64,000 nucleotides of DNA from Calothrix sp. NIES-2100 (GCF_002368195.1 NZ_AP018178.1:4069421-4133420), one strand, 5' to 3'; counted from the stretch's first letter, positions 52,259 to 61,697 are shown. Program-made: numbers and translations. The notes: generated by a model not told the origin, from the sequence alone.

Positions 52259-52624
52259 GTGACCGATTTCCAGTTGCGACAGCAGATTTCTAAAATTGCT
52301 GAAGCTTTCCCGTTGTTTGAATGTATTCAGTGCGCCAATGCAATCCAAACATTCTTACTTGAAAGGGGCATTGCGGGAAAACGGCTACAATTATTCACAG
52401 GCAGCAACGAAGAACCCTACTGCAACATATATCACGAGATACTTCAGCAAAATATTTCTACCAATGGGATACATGAGGCGATCGCAGTTGAAATATTACA
52501 AGAGGAGCTAATATTTGACAACATTCATCCGCAAGGAATTCAAAGACAAGTTTGGCTGAACAACCTCTACTGTGCTGTCAAAGACATCGGCGGCGACTTT
52601 CAGATTACAGAGACAGATTTTTAA
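52259..52624 (+). CDS. Papain-fold toxin-like protein (Tox-PL type)
   Basis: 121 residues from a GTG start. It shows a Cys early in a helix (FECIQCANAIQTFLLERGI), a His (IHEAIAVEIL) and an Asp/Asn (IFDNIHPQGI), the order of the papain-like triad. Such small domains in cyanobacteria are annotated as papain-fold toxins and are often parts of contact-dependent or polymorphic toxin systems. It is followed 11 bp later by a partner-like gene. The catalytic assignment is inference from motif order. Confidence 0.6.
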   Translation: MTDFQLRQQISKIAEAFPLFECIQCANAIQTFLLERGIAGKRLQLFTGSNEEPYCNIYHEILQQNISTNGIHEAIAVEILQEELIFDNIHPQGIQRQVWLNNLYCAVKDIGGDFQITETDF

Positions 52625-52635
52625 CCAGGAGATAT

Positions 52636-52971
52636 ATGATGAGTAATCTATATGATTTAATTCGCAAAGTCCAAAAACGCCCTTCTATGTATCTGGGTAA
52701 ACCTTCTGTGTGTAACCTACGATCCTGTATTTCTGGCTACATTCTGGCGCGTCGCGAATTGGGCATTCCACAAACCGACGAAGAAAGTCAGTTTACAGAA
52801 TTTCAAACCTGGATTCAAAGCAAATTTAACATCTCTTCGGGTCAATCTTGGGACAAAATCATTCTTTTTTACGCCGAAGACGAACGCAGCGCTTTGGATA
52901 GCTTTTTCAAGCTATTTGAAGAATTTACCCAATCCCATCCGCTTCAGCGCGATCGCCCGCTTGTAGGATAA
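52636..52971 (+). CDS. Probable partner/immunity protein (RPSMYLG family)
   Basis: 111 residues from the ATG at 52636 (AGGAGA lies 4-9 bases upstream). It begins SNLYDLIRKVQKRPSMYLGKPSV, the R-P-x-M-Y-L-G signature of a small protein family repeatedly found beside toxin-like genes. The acidic middle and C-terminus lack other motifs. Immunity to the upstream papain-like protein is suggested by location only. Confidence 0.65.
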   Translation: MMSNLYDLIRKVQKRPSMYLGKPSVCNLRSCISGYILARRELGIPQTDEESQFTEFQTWIQSKFNISSGQSWDKIILFYAEDERSALDSFFKLFEEFTQSHPLQRDRPLVG

Positions 52972-52988
52972 GTGCAATCAATGCATGT

Positions 52989-54212
52989 TTATAGGTCTTT
53001 TTTTTGCAGTTCCATCAGCAGATAGGTGTTGAATTCGTAGTAGACTCGGACTGAGGCAGAGTAAGAAGCGCGTAGTTCTTCGTTAGCTATTTTGGCGCGT
53101 AAATCTTCAATTATTTCAATAGCTGCTTGAATATGTGTTTGGGCTTGTTGTAAATTACCCCGACTGTGTTCTAGGGCAGCCATGTTAAGGAGGGTGTTGG
53201 CTTCGCTTTGCCTGTTCCCCCCTGCACGGAGTATGGGTAAAGCTTGGTTGAAGTATTTGAGCGCTTCTTGCTTTTCTCCTAATGAGTTGTAGATACTGCC
53301 AATATTGTGGAGGATAGTGGCTTCCCTTCTTCTCTCGCCGACTGCACGGAGTATGGGTAAAGCTTGGTTGAAGTATTTGAGCGCTTCTTGCTTTTCTCCT
53401 AATGAGGCGTAGACAAAACCAATATCGTTGAGGGTGCGGGCTTCCACTCTTTTGTCCCCCACTGCAAGGCCTATGGGTAAAGCTTGGTTGAGGTATTTGA
53501 GCGCTTCTTGCTTTTCTCCTAATGAGGCGTAGACACTGCTAATATTGATGAGGGTGCTGGCTTCCATTCCCTTGTCTCCCACTGCACGGCTTATGGGTAA
53601 AGCTTGGTTGAGGTATTTGAGCGCTTCTTGCTTTTCTCCTAATGAGTTGTAGACAACGCCAATATAGCCGAGGGTGACGGCTTCCACTCTTTTGTCCCCC
53701 ACTGCACGGATTACGGCTAAAGCTTGGTTGAAGTATTTGAGCGCTTCTTGCTTTTCTCCTAATGAGTTGTAGAAACTGCCAATATTGTTAAGTGTGGTGG
53801 CTTCCCCTGTTCTGTCCCCCACTGCACGGAATATGGGTAAAGCTTGGTTGAAGTATTTGAGCGCTTCTTGCTTTTGTGCTAAATCGGAGTAGACTAAGCC
53901 AATATTGTTGAGGGTTTCGGCTTCCCAGCGTTTATCATCAAGTTGTTGCCAAAGCTTCAGTGCTTCTTGCAATTTCCCGATCGCCTGTCGCAGTGATTCT
54001 GCTGTACCTTGTTGATAAAGCTGCATTCCCTCTTGAAAAACCTGTTCCGCAGCAGCGCGAGTGGCATTTTGTTGAGTGGTTCCTGGCTGCTGTGCTATCT
54101 GCAAACCTTGGTTTGTTGGTGTCGCACCCACAGCATCAGACAGCCAAACCACACTCAGCAATAAAGTTGGTAGAAACCACCAGCAAATTGCCTGATTATT
54201 TGCACTCCCCAT
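52989..54212 (-). CDS. TPR protein with near-identical 120-bp repeats
   Basis: 407 residues: a signal peptide (ICWWFLPTLLLSVVWLSDAVGA), a helical linker, then about seven 40-residue TPR units (consensus AETLNNIGLVYNSLGEKQEALKYFNQALPI). The DNA units of 120 bp at 53220-53900 are almost the same over the GEKQEALKYFNQALPI half. The protein ends AAIEIIEDLRAKIANEELRASYSASVRVYYEFNTYLLMELQKKDL, which is the segment leading into a CHAT domain in long TPR-CHAT proteins; here it stops at once. So it may be a truncated TPR-CHAT gene. Confidence 0.82.
   Translation of the reverse strand: MGSANNQAICWWFLPTLLLSVVWLSDAVGATPTNQGLQIAQQPGTTQQNATRAAAEQVFQEGMQLYQQGTAESLRQAIGKLQEALKLWQQLDDKRWEAETLNNIGLVYSDLAQKQEALKYFNQALPIFRAVGDRTGEATTLNNIGSFYNSLGEKQEALKYFNQALAVIRAVGDKRVEAVTLGYIGVVYNSLGEKQEALKYLNQALPISRAVGDKGMEASTLINISSVYASLGEKQEALKYLNQALPIGLAVGDKRVEARTLNDIGFVYASLGEKQEALKYFNQALPILRAVGERRREATILHNIGSIYNSLGEKQEALKYFNQALPILRAGGNRQSEANTLLNMAALEHSRGNLQQAQTHIQAAIEIIEDLRAKIANEELRASYSASVRVYYEFNTYLLMELQKKDL
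53200..53900. repeat. Tandem 120-bp repeats coding TPR units
   Basis: Six units of exactly 120 bp share the stretch AGCGCTTCTTGCTTTTC and GGGTAAAGCTTGGTTGA without change, while the variable half differs between units. This suggests recent unequal exchange or gene conversion. Confidence 0.9.
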
Positions 54213-54425
54213 GATTTGTCAGTCTCATTAAGTGATTATCTGAAACTTTATGTTGATTTTAGGGGTATGGTGGGTGAATCGGGCTATGGTTTCGGTTTTT
54301 GTAACCAATTTACTGGCTAAAGATTTAAATTTCTTAACATAGCTTGAAATATTAGCGCTGACTTGCTGAAAGTATGAATTTATCTCACGCAGAGTCGCTC
54401 CAGGCGCAGAGAGTAAGAGTTGAGG

Positions 54426-55568
54426 TTAAGCTCTGTAGGCGTGAATTGAGTGAAAGCTGTTGTTAATTGCTGCTCCCATGAGTTTCATAAATGTGTTGCG
54501 TAAGGCGACAGCATAAGGATTTTCTAATTCTCCCATTTTCGACGATCGCAATGACTGTTCGACAATCGATTTAGTCCGGGCAAAGCGTTGTGATTCGTAT
54601 TTTTCAAAAGCAGATGTGGGATCTGATTGTGCTTGTAAACACTTGGTTATCACAATTGCGTCTTCCAATGCCATGCAAGCGCCTTGTCCTAATGTTGGTA
54701 GCATGGGGTGGGCTGCATCTCCTAGCAGTGTAATATTTTGCTTTCCCCAAGGGCGAGTGGGGATGCGATCGTAAAGATCTGTTTTCAGGATATTGGCTTC
54801 ATCTGTCGCCGCAATTAATTCTGGAATCGCGGGGAACCAGTCTTGATACATTTGTTCCAGTTCCCTTTTGCGTCCTAGTGCTGAGTCAGGTTGTGCTTCT
54901 GGTGCTTTAGCTGCGGCGTACCAATACATCCGATTTTTACCCAGCATCATAAATCCAAAGGCTTTACCTAAACCAAAAAATTCTCTAATATAATCAGAAC
55001 GGTAGCCGTTGGGAATGTAATCTGTGAGACCGCGCCAGGTAGTAAAATTACGATAAATAGGCGGGTTGTCGCCTAATAGTAATGCTCGTACCCGCGATTT
55101 CAAACCATCAGCGCCAATTAAAGCATCGCCTTCAATCTTCAAGCCAGAGGCGAAATCAGCCTGAATTTTGTCACCCACCTGATGAAATCGCTCAAAAATT
55201 TGCCCTAAGACAAACTTTTCCCTTGCTACATTCCCCCAAAGTAGGGCGTGTAAATCAGCACGATGAATTCCGAGAACTGGTAAATCGAATCGATTCACAT
55301 TTACGTTGACTAATTCTTTTCCAGCTTGGGAATTAAATTGATAATTGGTGATGGGATTACCTACACGAATTGCCTCTTCTAACAAGCCCAAATTTTGTAA
55401 CACATGGGTAGCATTTGCCCAAAGTGCAATTCCTGCGCCTACTTCCCTTAACTCCGAGGTGCGTTCGTAAACAGTAACATCAAATCCAGCCTGATGCAGC
55501 GCTAACGCTGTTGCTGCGCCGCCAATACCTCCGCCAATAATGATAATTTTCTGGGCTGTCTGGATCAT
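54426..55568 (-). CDS. FAD-dependent monooxygenase
   Basis: The start is set at 55568 (MIQTAQKIIIIGGGIGGAATAL) with GAAGAAGAA before it; a GTG at 55607 overlapping the upstream stop is possible. 380 residues. FAD-binding GxGxxG (GGGIGGAATALAL), the ribose-binding Glu (YERTSELREVGAG), the DG motif (LIGADGLKSRVR) and GDAAHPMLPTLGQGACMALEDA are all present. It is similar to salicylate hydroxylase and zeaxanthin epoxidase types. The substrate is open. It is encoded after the hybrid kinase, partly overlapping. Confidence 0.88.
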   Translation of the reverse strand: MIQTAQKIIIIGGGIGGAATALALHQAGFDVTVYERTSELREVGAGIALWANATHVLQNLGLLEEAIRVGNPITNYQFNSQAGKELVNVNVNRFDLPVLGIHRADLHALLWGNVAREKFVLGQIFERFHQVGDKIQADFASGLKIEGDALIGADGLKSRVRALLLGDNPPIYRNFTTWRGLTDYIPNGYRSDYIREFFGLGKAFGFMMLGKNRMYWYAAAKAPEAQPDSALGRKRELEQMYQDWFPAIPELIAATDEANILKTDLYDRIPTRPWGKQNITLLGDAAHPMLPTLGQGACMALEDAIVITKCLQAQSDPTSAFEKYESQRFARTKSIVEQSLRSSKMGELENPYAVALRNTFMKLMGAAINNSFHSIHAYRA

Positions 55569-55603
55569 TTCTTCTTCATTTAACTGGAAAATGCCCCTTC
55601 TGT

Positions 55604-57217
55604 TCACCGTTTCATGAGTGCAGCGATCGCAGCTACTAGCTTTGAGGGATCGGCTGGTTTGGCGATATGCATTTGAAATCCCGCCGCAAATACTTGTTGT
55701 TGGGTGGTTTCTGCGGCGTAAGCTGTCAGCGCGATCGCGGGAATCTGTCCACCTTGATGGGCTGGTAATCTGCGGATTGTACGGATTAAGGAGTAACCAT
55801 CTACGTCTGGCATACCTAAATCACTCAATAAGACATCTAGCCTGATTTGGGCGATCGCCGCTAATGCTTCATGGGCTGAGGCGGCGATTGTGGCGATCGC
55901 GCCATACTGTTCTAATAAAAAGGCGAGAAATTCGCGTGTATCAACATCATCGTCCACAACTAACACCCTCACTCCTTCTAATGGCGCATAAGGCACAGAT
56001 AATGGATAAAAATCTTCCGATAAATTACTATCTTTATCTGATAATGTCAGCGTCTTTTGCACTGCTGGTAGAGAAACTGTAAATGTTGCACCTTGTTCTT
56101 CTCCGGGACTTTCTGCCCAAACTCTACCGCCATGTAATTCTACCAGTTGGCGGACAATCGCTAAACCTAGCCCTAATCCACCCGATCTTCTGGTTATACT
56201 AGTATCTGCTTGCCGGAAATATTCAAATACATGGGGCAAAAATTCCGGACTAACCCCCTTACCAGTATCTTTGACTTGGATTTGGATTTGCGAATCAATC
56301 TGTTTTAAATTCACCTGAATCTTTCCACCAGTCGGTGTAAATTTGATGGCGTTAGAAAGCAGATTCCAAACAATTTGTTGCAGTCGGCTACTATCACCTT
56401 TTACAGTGCCCACTTTTGCCTCTAAATACAAATCAATTTGAATTGACTTGGCTTCTGCTGCTAGTCGCACTGTATCTAATGCCGCTTCAATTACAATAGC
56501 TAGATTCACATTTTCTAAACTAAGTGCTAGCTTACCTCTGAGAATTCGAGATATATCTAATAAATCATCAATTAATTGCGCTTGGAGTTCCGCATTCCTT
56601 TCTATCGTTTCCACGGCGCGAAGAGTCGCAGTTTCATTCAATGTTCCTTTTTTGAGTAACTTAGCCCAACCCAAAATCGGATTTAATGGCGATCGCAACT
56701 CATGAGAAACTATGGCGAGAAATTCATCTTTGATGCGGTTGGCGGCTTCGGCGGCTTCTTGCGATCGCTGGCGGGCTTCGGCTTCTGCTAATGCTTGATC
56801 TCGCAGGTGTTTATATTCCTGAACGCGGAAGGTTAAATCGGTAACATCTTGAATAGAAAACAGGGCATAAAATTCATCACCATCAGCCTGTACAGCAGTT
56901 ACTGTTGTGTGCTGTATGCGGTATTTCTCTTGGGGTAAAGGTACGGGAATGATAAATTTATGCAGTTGGGAAGAAAAGATTGTGGGCGGGCCACCCTGAA
57001 AAATTTGTTCTAGGCGGCTTGTGTAGCGTGGTTGATTGAGATGGGAATAATATTCCAGAATTGAATTGCCTAAAATTCGACTGCGAGGAATTTGTGTCCA
57101 TTCTTCTAAACTGCAATTCCAGAATAAAACACTGTAGTCTGATTGTAGAACAAAAGCTCCTAAAGTAATTTTATCTAGCAGGGCAAATTTTTCTTGAGCT
57201 TGTTCGATTTTGTTCAT
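55604..57217 (-). CDS. Hybrid histidine kinase: PAS, HisKA, HATPase, receiver
   Basis: 537 residues. Residues about 20-135 are PAS-like (LLDKITLGAFVLQSDYSVLFWN). HisKA has IVSHELRSPLNPILGW with the phospho-accepting His about 173. HATPase_c carries NLLSNAIKFTPTGG (N box) and DTGKGVSP, GGLGLGLAIV (G boxes). A receiver domain at about 412-535 has VVDDD and LLSDLGMPDVDG (phospho-Asp). No membrane helix, so soluble. It precedes the monooxygenase and follows CheC-like and CheY-like genes, suggesting one signalling unit. Confidence 0.93.
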   Translation of the reverse strand: MNKIEQAQEKFALLDKITLGAFVLQSDYSVLFWNCSLEEWTQIPRSRILGNSILEYYSHLNQPRYTSRLEQIFQGGPPTIFSSQLHKFIIPVPLPQEKYRIQHTTVTAVQADGDEFYALFSIQDVTDLTFRVQEYKHLRDQALAEAEARQRSQEAAEAANRIKDEFLAIVSHELRSPLNPILGWAKLLKKGTLNETATLRAVETIERNAELQAQLIDDLLDISRILRGKLALSLENVNLAIVIEAALDTVRLAAEAKSIQIDLYLEAKVGTVKGDSSRLQQIVWNLLSNAIKFTPTGGKIQVNLKQIDSQIQIQVKDTGKGVSPEFLPHVFEYFRQADTSITRRSGGLGLGLAIVRQLVELHGGRVWAESPGEEQGATFTVSLPAVQKTLTLSDKDSNLSEDFYPLSVPYAPLEGVRVLVVDDDVDTREFLAFLLEQYGAIATIAASAHEALAAIAQIRLDVLLSDLGMPDVDGYSLIRTIRRLPAHQGGQIPAIALTAYAAETTQQQVFAAGFQMHIAKPADPSKLVAAIAALMKR

Positions 57218-57233
57218 ATTCTGATTTTTCCGT

Positions 57234-57839
57234 TCATGAGACTCCCATCTCTTGATTAATAATATGAATCAAGGCATCAAATGTATCTAACTCGAAGATT
57301 AAAATAATATCTCCAATCAGTTCTAATTGTTCAATTGTAAACCTGGCTTGTGCTAACAACATTTTTGACTCGCTGACATTAGCAGATGCCAATAAATTTT
57401 CAATTTTATCTTCTAAATACACGGGTAATGTATAATTCATATGTTGCCTTAGCACATTGCTAATCGAACCCATTACCCCATTAATTACAATATTACCAAT
57501 TTCGCTTAATGTGCCAATTTTGACTGCATCTAAATCAGTTGAACCAGGTTCTTCTCCAGTTAAAACTGCAACTAATGTCGAGGCACTGTCTGTGGGAAAA
57601 ATCAAGCCAGCTGTGCCATAAAAGGGGCCTGTAAAGCCAAGTCGCACAGCTGCTAAACTATCATCATGAAATCTTGAAGCTAATTCTTGATAGGCATCCG
57701 CAGCTTTTAATACTTTCACATACGGAATTTCTAAGCGAATGTGAGAGTTTACCATCTCATTAAGTAAACTTGCTGCTCTACCAACTCCAATATTAATTAA
57801 TTCTTGCAAGGCATCTAGTTGTTCTGGTGTCACATTCAT
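57234..57839 (-). CDS. CheC-like chemotaxis phosphatase
   Basis: 201 residues. Two CheC signature helices: LDALQELINIGVGRAASLLNEM (about 7-28) and TLSEIGNIVINGVMGSISNVL, each with a Glu and Asn in the E-x2-N pattern of CheY-P phosphatases. It lies 16 bp downstream of the repeat gap behind the CheY-like gene and just before the hybrid kinase, so it likely resets phospho-CheY. Confidence 0.88.
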   Translation of the reverse strand: MNVTPEQLDALQELINIGVGRAASLLNEMVNSHIRLEIPYVKVLKAADAYQELASRFHDDSLAAVRLGFTGPFYGTAGLIFPTDSASTLVAVLTGEEPGSTDLDAVKIGTLSEIGNIVINGVMGSISNVLRQHMNYTLPVYLEDKIENLLASANVSESKMLLAQARFTIEQLELIGDIILIFELDTFDALIHIINQEMGVS

Positions 57840-58037
57840 TTGTTATTTGTCAATAGTCAATTGTCATTGGTCATTTGTCATTGGGCATTGGGCATTGGGC
57901 ATGAGGAAGAGGGGGAAGATGGGGAAAAAACTCTCCATACTCCCTTGTCCCCCTTCCCTTGTCCTCCTTCCCTTGTCCTCCTTGTCCCCCTCATCTCCCT
58001 CATCCCCCTCATCTCCCCATTACCCATTCTCAAATAA
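57840..58037. repeat. CATTGGTCATTTGTC, GGGCATT and CTTGTCCTCC repeats
   Basis: Three families of short tandem repeats lie between the CheC-like and CheY-like genes. No gene. Confidence 0.85.
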
Positions 58038-58406
58038 TTAGCAACTTACGTTATTAATAACTTGCTGGACAGCTGAGCGCAATTCATTTTCTTTCGGCGG
58101 TTTATTAATGAAGTTAACTGCCCCTAACTGATAACTTTGATTGCGTGCGCCTTCTTGAATATCGGCTGAGATGATAATGGTAGGAATTTCTAATTGTTCA
58201 TCTTGGAGAGCTTGCAAAAATTCAAACCCATTCATGTCAGGCATTAAAATATCAGCTAAGACGCAGTTTGGCTGATGTTTGTGAACCATTTCTAATCCCT
58301 CGCGCCCATTACTAGCTTCGAGGATTTCATAGCCATCTACTTGCAGAAACTTGCGAATCATTCTGCGAGAGAATGCTGCATCATCGATAATTAAAACCAA
58401 TGCCAT
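58038..58406 (-). CDS. CheY-like response regulator
   Basis: The ATG at 58406 (MALVLIIDDAAFSRR) is used because AAAGGGTAAAG precedes it; the frame runs to 58448. 122 residues, only a receiver domain. VLIIDD (acidic pair), VLADILMPDMNG (phospho-Asp about 53), IIISAD (Thr/Ser) and FINKPPKE (Lys) are present. It has no output domain, so it acts by protein interaction, for example with a motility or taxis target. Confidence 0.93.
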   Translation of the reverse strand: MALVLIIDDAAFSRRMIRKFLQVDGYEILEASNGREGLEMVHKHQPNCVLADILMPDMNGFEFLQALQDEQLEIPTIIISADIQEGARNQSYQLGAVNFINKPPKENELRSAVQQVINNVSC

Positions 58407-58578
58407 CAGCTTTACCCTTTTGATCTGTGTCTGACAAAAATTGTGCAACTAGTCCATTCTGGGATTATTCGTAAAAATTTATCTTTAGTTGGTGCAGCAG
58501 TTTTTACTCTGCGTAAACAATGATTAAATTTTTAAACAAACATAGATATATTTCGTAAATATATGCATTTAAAATCAG

Positions 58579-58851
58579 TTATTGCTGGGAAATTTCATCT
58601 CCTTTCATTTTAGCTTTTCGCACCCAATGTAAAATTGTTGTATGGTGAATATTAGTTACTTGCTGGATCTTTCTCAGACTCATGCCATTAAGATGCATTT
58701 GCAGGCAAAGTTGCTTGATATCATGGGAGTAACCCCAAGGTTGATAGAATTCGAGAAACTGACGATTGCATTGTTTACACTTGTAACATTGTCTGTCTTT
58801 ACGCCGACCATTCTTAAAAGTTTGATTTGAACAGCAACAAGGACATTGCAT
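58579..58851 (-). mobile_element. IS1-type InsA-like fragment (zinc finger + HTH)
   Basis: 90 residues. A zinc-ribbon CPCCCSNQTFKNGRRKDRQCYKCKQCNRQFLEF is followed by a helix-turn-helix (GMSLRKIQQVTNIHHTTILHWVRK). This is the N-terminal InsA part of IS1-family transposases. The catalytic InsB part is missing, so it is a remnant or a domesticated regulator. It lies between the taxis genes and is divergent from cheA. Confidence 0.75.
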
Positions 58852-58986
58852 CTCTCTGCTTTCGTTTTTCAGTGTAACATTATATTTTCAGCATTTAGTG
58901 AGATAAACATCTCTCATTAGAGAGATATATATTGATTTTTGCAGCTTATTAGTATTAAAATAAGGAGTTTAGAAGCTATCAACACA

Positions 58987-61119
58987 ATGGAGTTAGCAGA
59001 AATTGATGATGATATAGAAGCATTTCTCGTTGAAAGCTACGAGAATCTGGATCAAATTGAACGAGACATTATTGAACTAGAGAAAGATTCTGGAAATGGC
59101 GAAGAGCTAGCAAGGATTTATCGCTCACTCCATACTATCAAAGGGAACTGTGGCTTTTTACCGTTTCCCAAGTTAGAAGCGCTGGCTCATGGGGCGGAAA
59201 GTTTGCTTTCGTCGCTGCGCGATCGCAATTTAGCAATCACTCCCCAAATCGTCAGCACCTTACTGCAAACAGTTGACAGTATCCGCCAAATGTTGTCTGT
59301 AATTGCAGTAACTAGAAAGGAAGGCGATCGCGATTATGCAGAACTGATACAAACTTTAACTACATTACAACAAACTCAACCTACTGTAGCCACATCGCCA
59401 TCACCTCAATTTGTCGAGTCCTTTGATGGCGATACAGCCTCAGAATCCCATATCCGCGTTCATGTTGGGCTGTTAGATCAGGTGATGAACTTGGTAGGTG
59501 AGTTGGTTTTAGCCCGGAACCAAGTCATGGGATTATCTGCCAAGCTCAAGGATAATAGTTTGACTCTGGCTTGCCAACGCTTGAATTTAATTACAGGCGA
59601 TTTGCAAGAACAAGTCATGAAAACTCGCCTCCAACCAATTAATAGTATCTGGCAAAAATTCCCCCGGGTAATTCGTGATTTAGCGATCGCTTCTGGTAAA
59701 GAAGTTCAAGTAGAAATGGTAGGGGTAGATACGGAAATCGATAAAAGTATTATTGAAGCCATTAAAGATCCCTTAACCCACTTAATCCGTAACTGTATCG
59801 ATCATGGCATTGAATTACCAGCTGAACGCATTGCTAGTGGTAAACCCAGCCTAGGAAAAATATGTCTGCGCGCCTTTCATGAAAGGGGTAAAGTCAATAT
59901 TGAAATTAGTGATGATGGACGGGGGATAAATCCGACAAAACTTAAACAACGAGCGCAGCAACTGGGATTAATCAGCCCCAACCAAGCTGAAACCATGAGC
60001 GATTCCCAAGCAATAGACTTAATTTTCTTACCTGGCTTCTCGACTAGTGAACAAGTGACAAGCCTGTCTGGAAGAGGGGTAGGGATGGATATTGTCAAGA
60101 GCAATATTGAAAAAATTAACGGGAGCATGGAAATTTACAGTCAGCAGGGACAAGGCACAACATTTAAAATGAAAATGCCGCTGACATTAACAATTATTCC
60201 CGCATTAATCATTACTAGCTCTGGCGATCGCTATGCCATCCCCCAAACTAGTCTACAAGAGCTAGTTCGTTTAGAAGCAGTCTCAGCAATCAATCGAATT
60301 GAGATGTTTTACAACGTACCTGTATATCGCTTGCGAGGAGAACTTATACCCTTAATTTACTTACATCAAGCATTGCAGATTCCCGAAAAGAGCGCCAACT
60401 TAGAAACCCTGAGTATTGTAATTCTCCAAGCTGATAACTATCGATTTGGGATAGTTGTGGACACCATAGAAGATATCCTAGACATCGTTGTCAAACCTCT
60501 AGGACAGCAGTTAAAATCTGTATCTGTATTTGCTGGAGCGACAATTTTAGGTGATGGCAAAGTAGGATTAATTATTGATGTTGTGGGTTTAGCTAAACAA
60601 GCCAGTGTGAGTGAGAAACACCAGCAATTAGCAACTGGAGCAGCCGCAGATATCCCAGATCCCCAAAGCGATCGCCAAATGATTTTACTATTTACCGGGC
60701 CGGAAGCTGCACCGATGGGCATTCCCCTAACCAAAGCATTGCGGCTCGAAAAAATTCCGGCGACTGCTGTGGAAAAAGTCGCGAATCAGGATGTTTTTCG
60801 GTATAACAGTCAGATTTTACCCTTAATTGATCTGCACACTATATTTAGCGATCGCCATCATCGCGAACTTAAACTTGCAACCGAGACATTAGAGATTGCG
60901 ATCGTCTCTCCTACCTCAGAAGTTAGTGTGGGTTTAGTAGTTGAGGAGATTGTTGACATTGTAGACGAACCACTAACCATCATAGGTATGGCTAGCAGAC
61001 CGGGCGTACTTTTTTGTACAGTAATTCAAGGTCAAATCACAGAAATTCTTGACGTTGAGGCTGTAATTCAAATTGCTAACCCCTATTTGTTGTCACGGAG
61101 TTATATCATGTCCGAGTAA
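58987..61119 (+). CDS. cheA: CheA-type chemotaxis histidine kinase
   Basis: The ATG at 58987 is used; AAGGAG is 18-23 bases upstream and a TTG start at 58939 is also open. 710 residues. P1 Hpt has RSLHTIKGNCGFL (phospho-His near 44). The dimerisation part is HVGLLDQVMNLVGELVLARNQ. HATPase has HLIRNCIDHGIE, DDGRGIN and GRGVGMDIV. Two CheW-like regulatory domains complete it (about 405-545 and 570-700). CheA passes phosphate from chemoreceptor signals to CheY and CheB. The stop lies within the left end of an inverted-repeat element. Confidence 0.94.
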   Translation: MELAEIDDDIEAFLVESYENLDQIERDIIELEKDSGNGEELARIYRSLHTIKGNCGFLPFPKLEALAHGAESLLSSLRDRNLAITPQIVSTLLQTVDSIRQMLSVIAVTRKEGDRDYAELIQTLTTLQQTQPTVATSPSPQFVESFDGDTASESHIRVHVGLLDQVMNLVGELVLARNQVMGLSAKLKDNSLTLACQRLNLITGDLQEQVMKTRLQPINSIWQKFPRVIRDLAIASGKEVQVEMVGVDTEIDKSIIEAIKDPLTHLIRNCIDHGIELPAERIASGKPSLGKICLRAFHERGKVNIEISDDGRGINPTKLKQRAQQLGLISPNQAETMSDSQAIDLIFLPGFSTSEQVTSLSGRGVGMDIVKSNIEKINGSMEIYSQQGQGTTFKMKMPLTLTIIPALIITSSGDRYAIPQTSLQELVRLEAVSAINRIEMFYNVPVYRLRGELIPLIYLHQALQIPEKSANLETLSIVILQADNYRFGIVVDTIEDILDIVVKPLGQQLKSVSVFAGATILGDGKVGLIIDVVGLAKQASVSEKHQQLATGAAADIPDPQSDRQMILLFTGPEAAPMGIPLTKALRLEKIPATAVEKVANQDVFRYNSQILPLIDLHTIFSDRHHRELKLATETLEIAIVSPTSEVSVGLVVEEIVDIVDEPLTIIGMASRPGVLFCTVIQGQITEILDVEAVIQIANPYLLSRSYIMSE

Positions 61120-61252
61120 TTAGTTATGATTCCCAAAGTCAAAAGCACCCCACCCCTTAATCCCCTCCCCGCAAGCGGGGAGGGGAGACAAAGCACAGCT
61201 TTGGCGGGGTGGGGTTCAGAGGGTTTAGTAAGTAATTAAGCGGACATGATAT
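61103..61252. mobile_element. Miniature inverted-repeat element between cheA and cheW
   Basis: ATATCATGTCCG at 61103-61114 matches the inverted CGGACATGATAT at 61241-61252, and TAATTA pairs continue inside. The interior has a CCCCACCCC/GGGGTGGGG block. The element supplies the last codons and stop of cheA (MSE, then TAA) and ends 4 bp before cheW. Confidence 0.75.
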
Positions 61253-61256
61253 TAAA

Positions 61257-61697
61257 GTGGCTGAACAAGAACTTTGCACCTTTTTTCTCAACGGAATGTT
61301 TTTTGGTATTGATGTACAGGATGTGCAAGAAGTGATTCGTCCCCATACATTAACACCTGTACCTTTAGCGCCACCAGATATTTGTGGCTTAATTAACCTC
61401 AGAGGGCAAATTTTAACAGTCATAGATTTACAGCAGCGATTAGACATGGGTCAATCAGCCATGCGCTTAACCACTAAACTAAGAGATGATCTACTAGGAT
61501 TTTATATTGTTGTCTGTGCTGACGATCAAGTAGTTAGCTTGCTAGTTGATGAGGTTGGCGATGTCTTAGCGTTACCAGCAAACACCTTTCAACCCCCACC
61601 CGCAACGTTAAAAGGGAGAATGCGTCAGCTGCTAGCAGGAGCTTACCCATTACCAGAAGGGTTTTTGTTAGTTCTAGACACTGAAAAAATTCTATAG
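61257..61697 (+). CDS. cheW: CheW-type coupling protein
   Basis: 146 residues from a GTG start. CheW core: FFLNGMFFGIDVQDVQEVIRP, PDICGLINLRGQILTVIDLQ and VSLLVDEVGDVL. It links receptors to CheA. The start lies 4 bp past the inverted-repeat element, and no Shine-Dalgarno motif is seen, so the element may have altered its original leader. Confidence 0.9.
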   Translation: MAEQELCTFFLNGMFFGIDVQDVQEVIRPHTLTPVPLAPPDICGLINLRGQILTVIDLQQRLDMGQSAMRLTTKLRDDLLGFYIVVCADDQVVSLLVDEVGDVLALPANTFQPPPATLKGRMRQLLAGAYPLPEGFLLVLDTEKIL

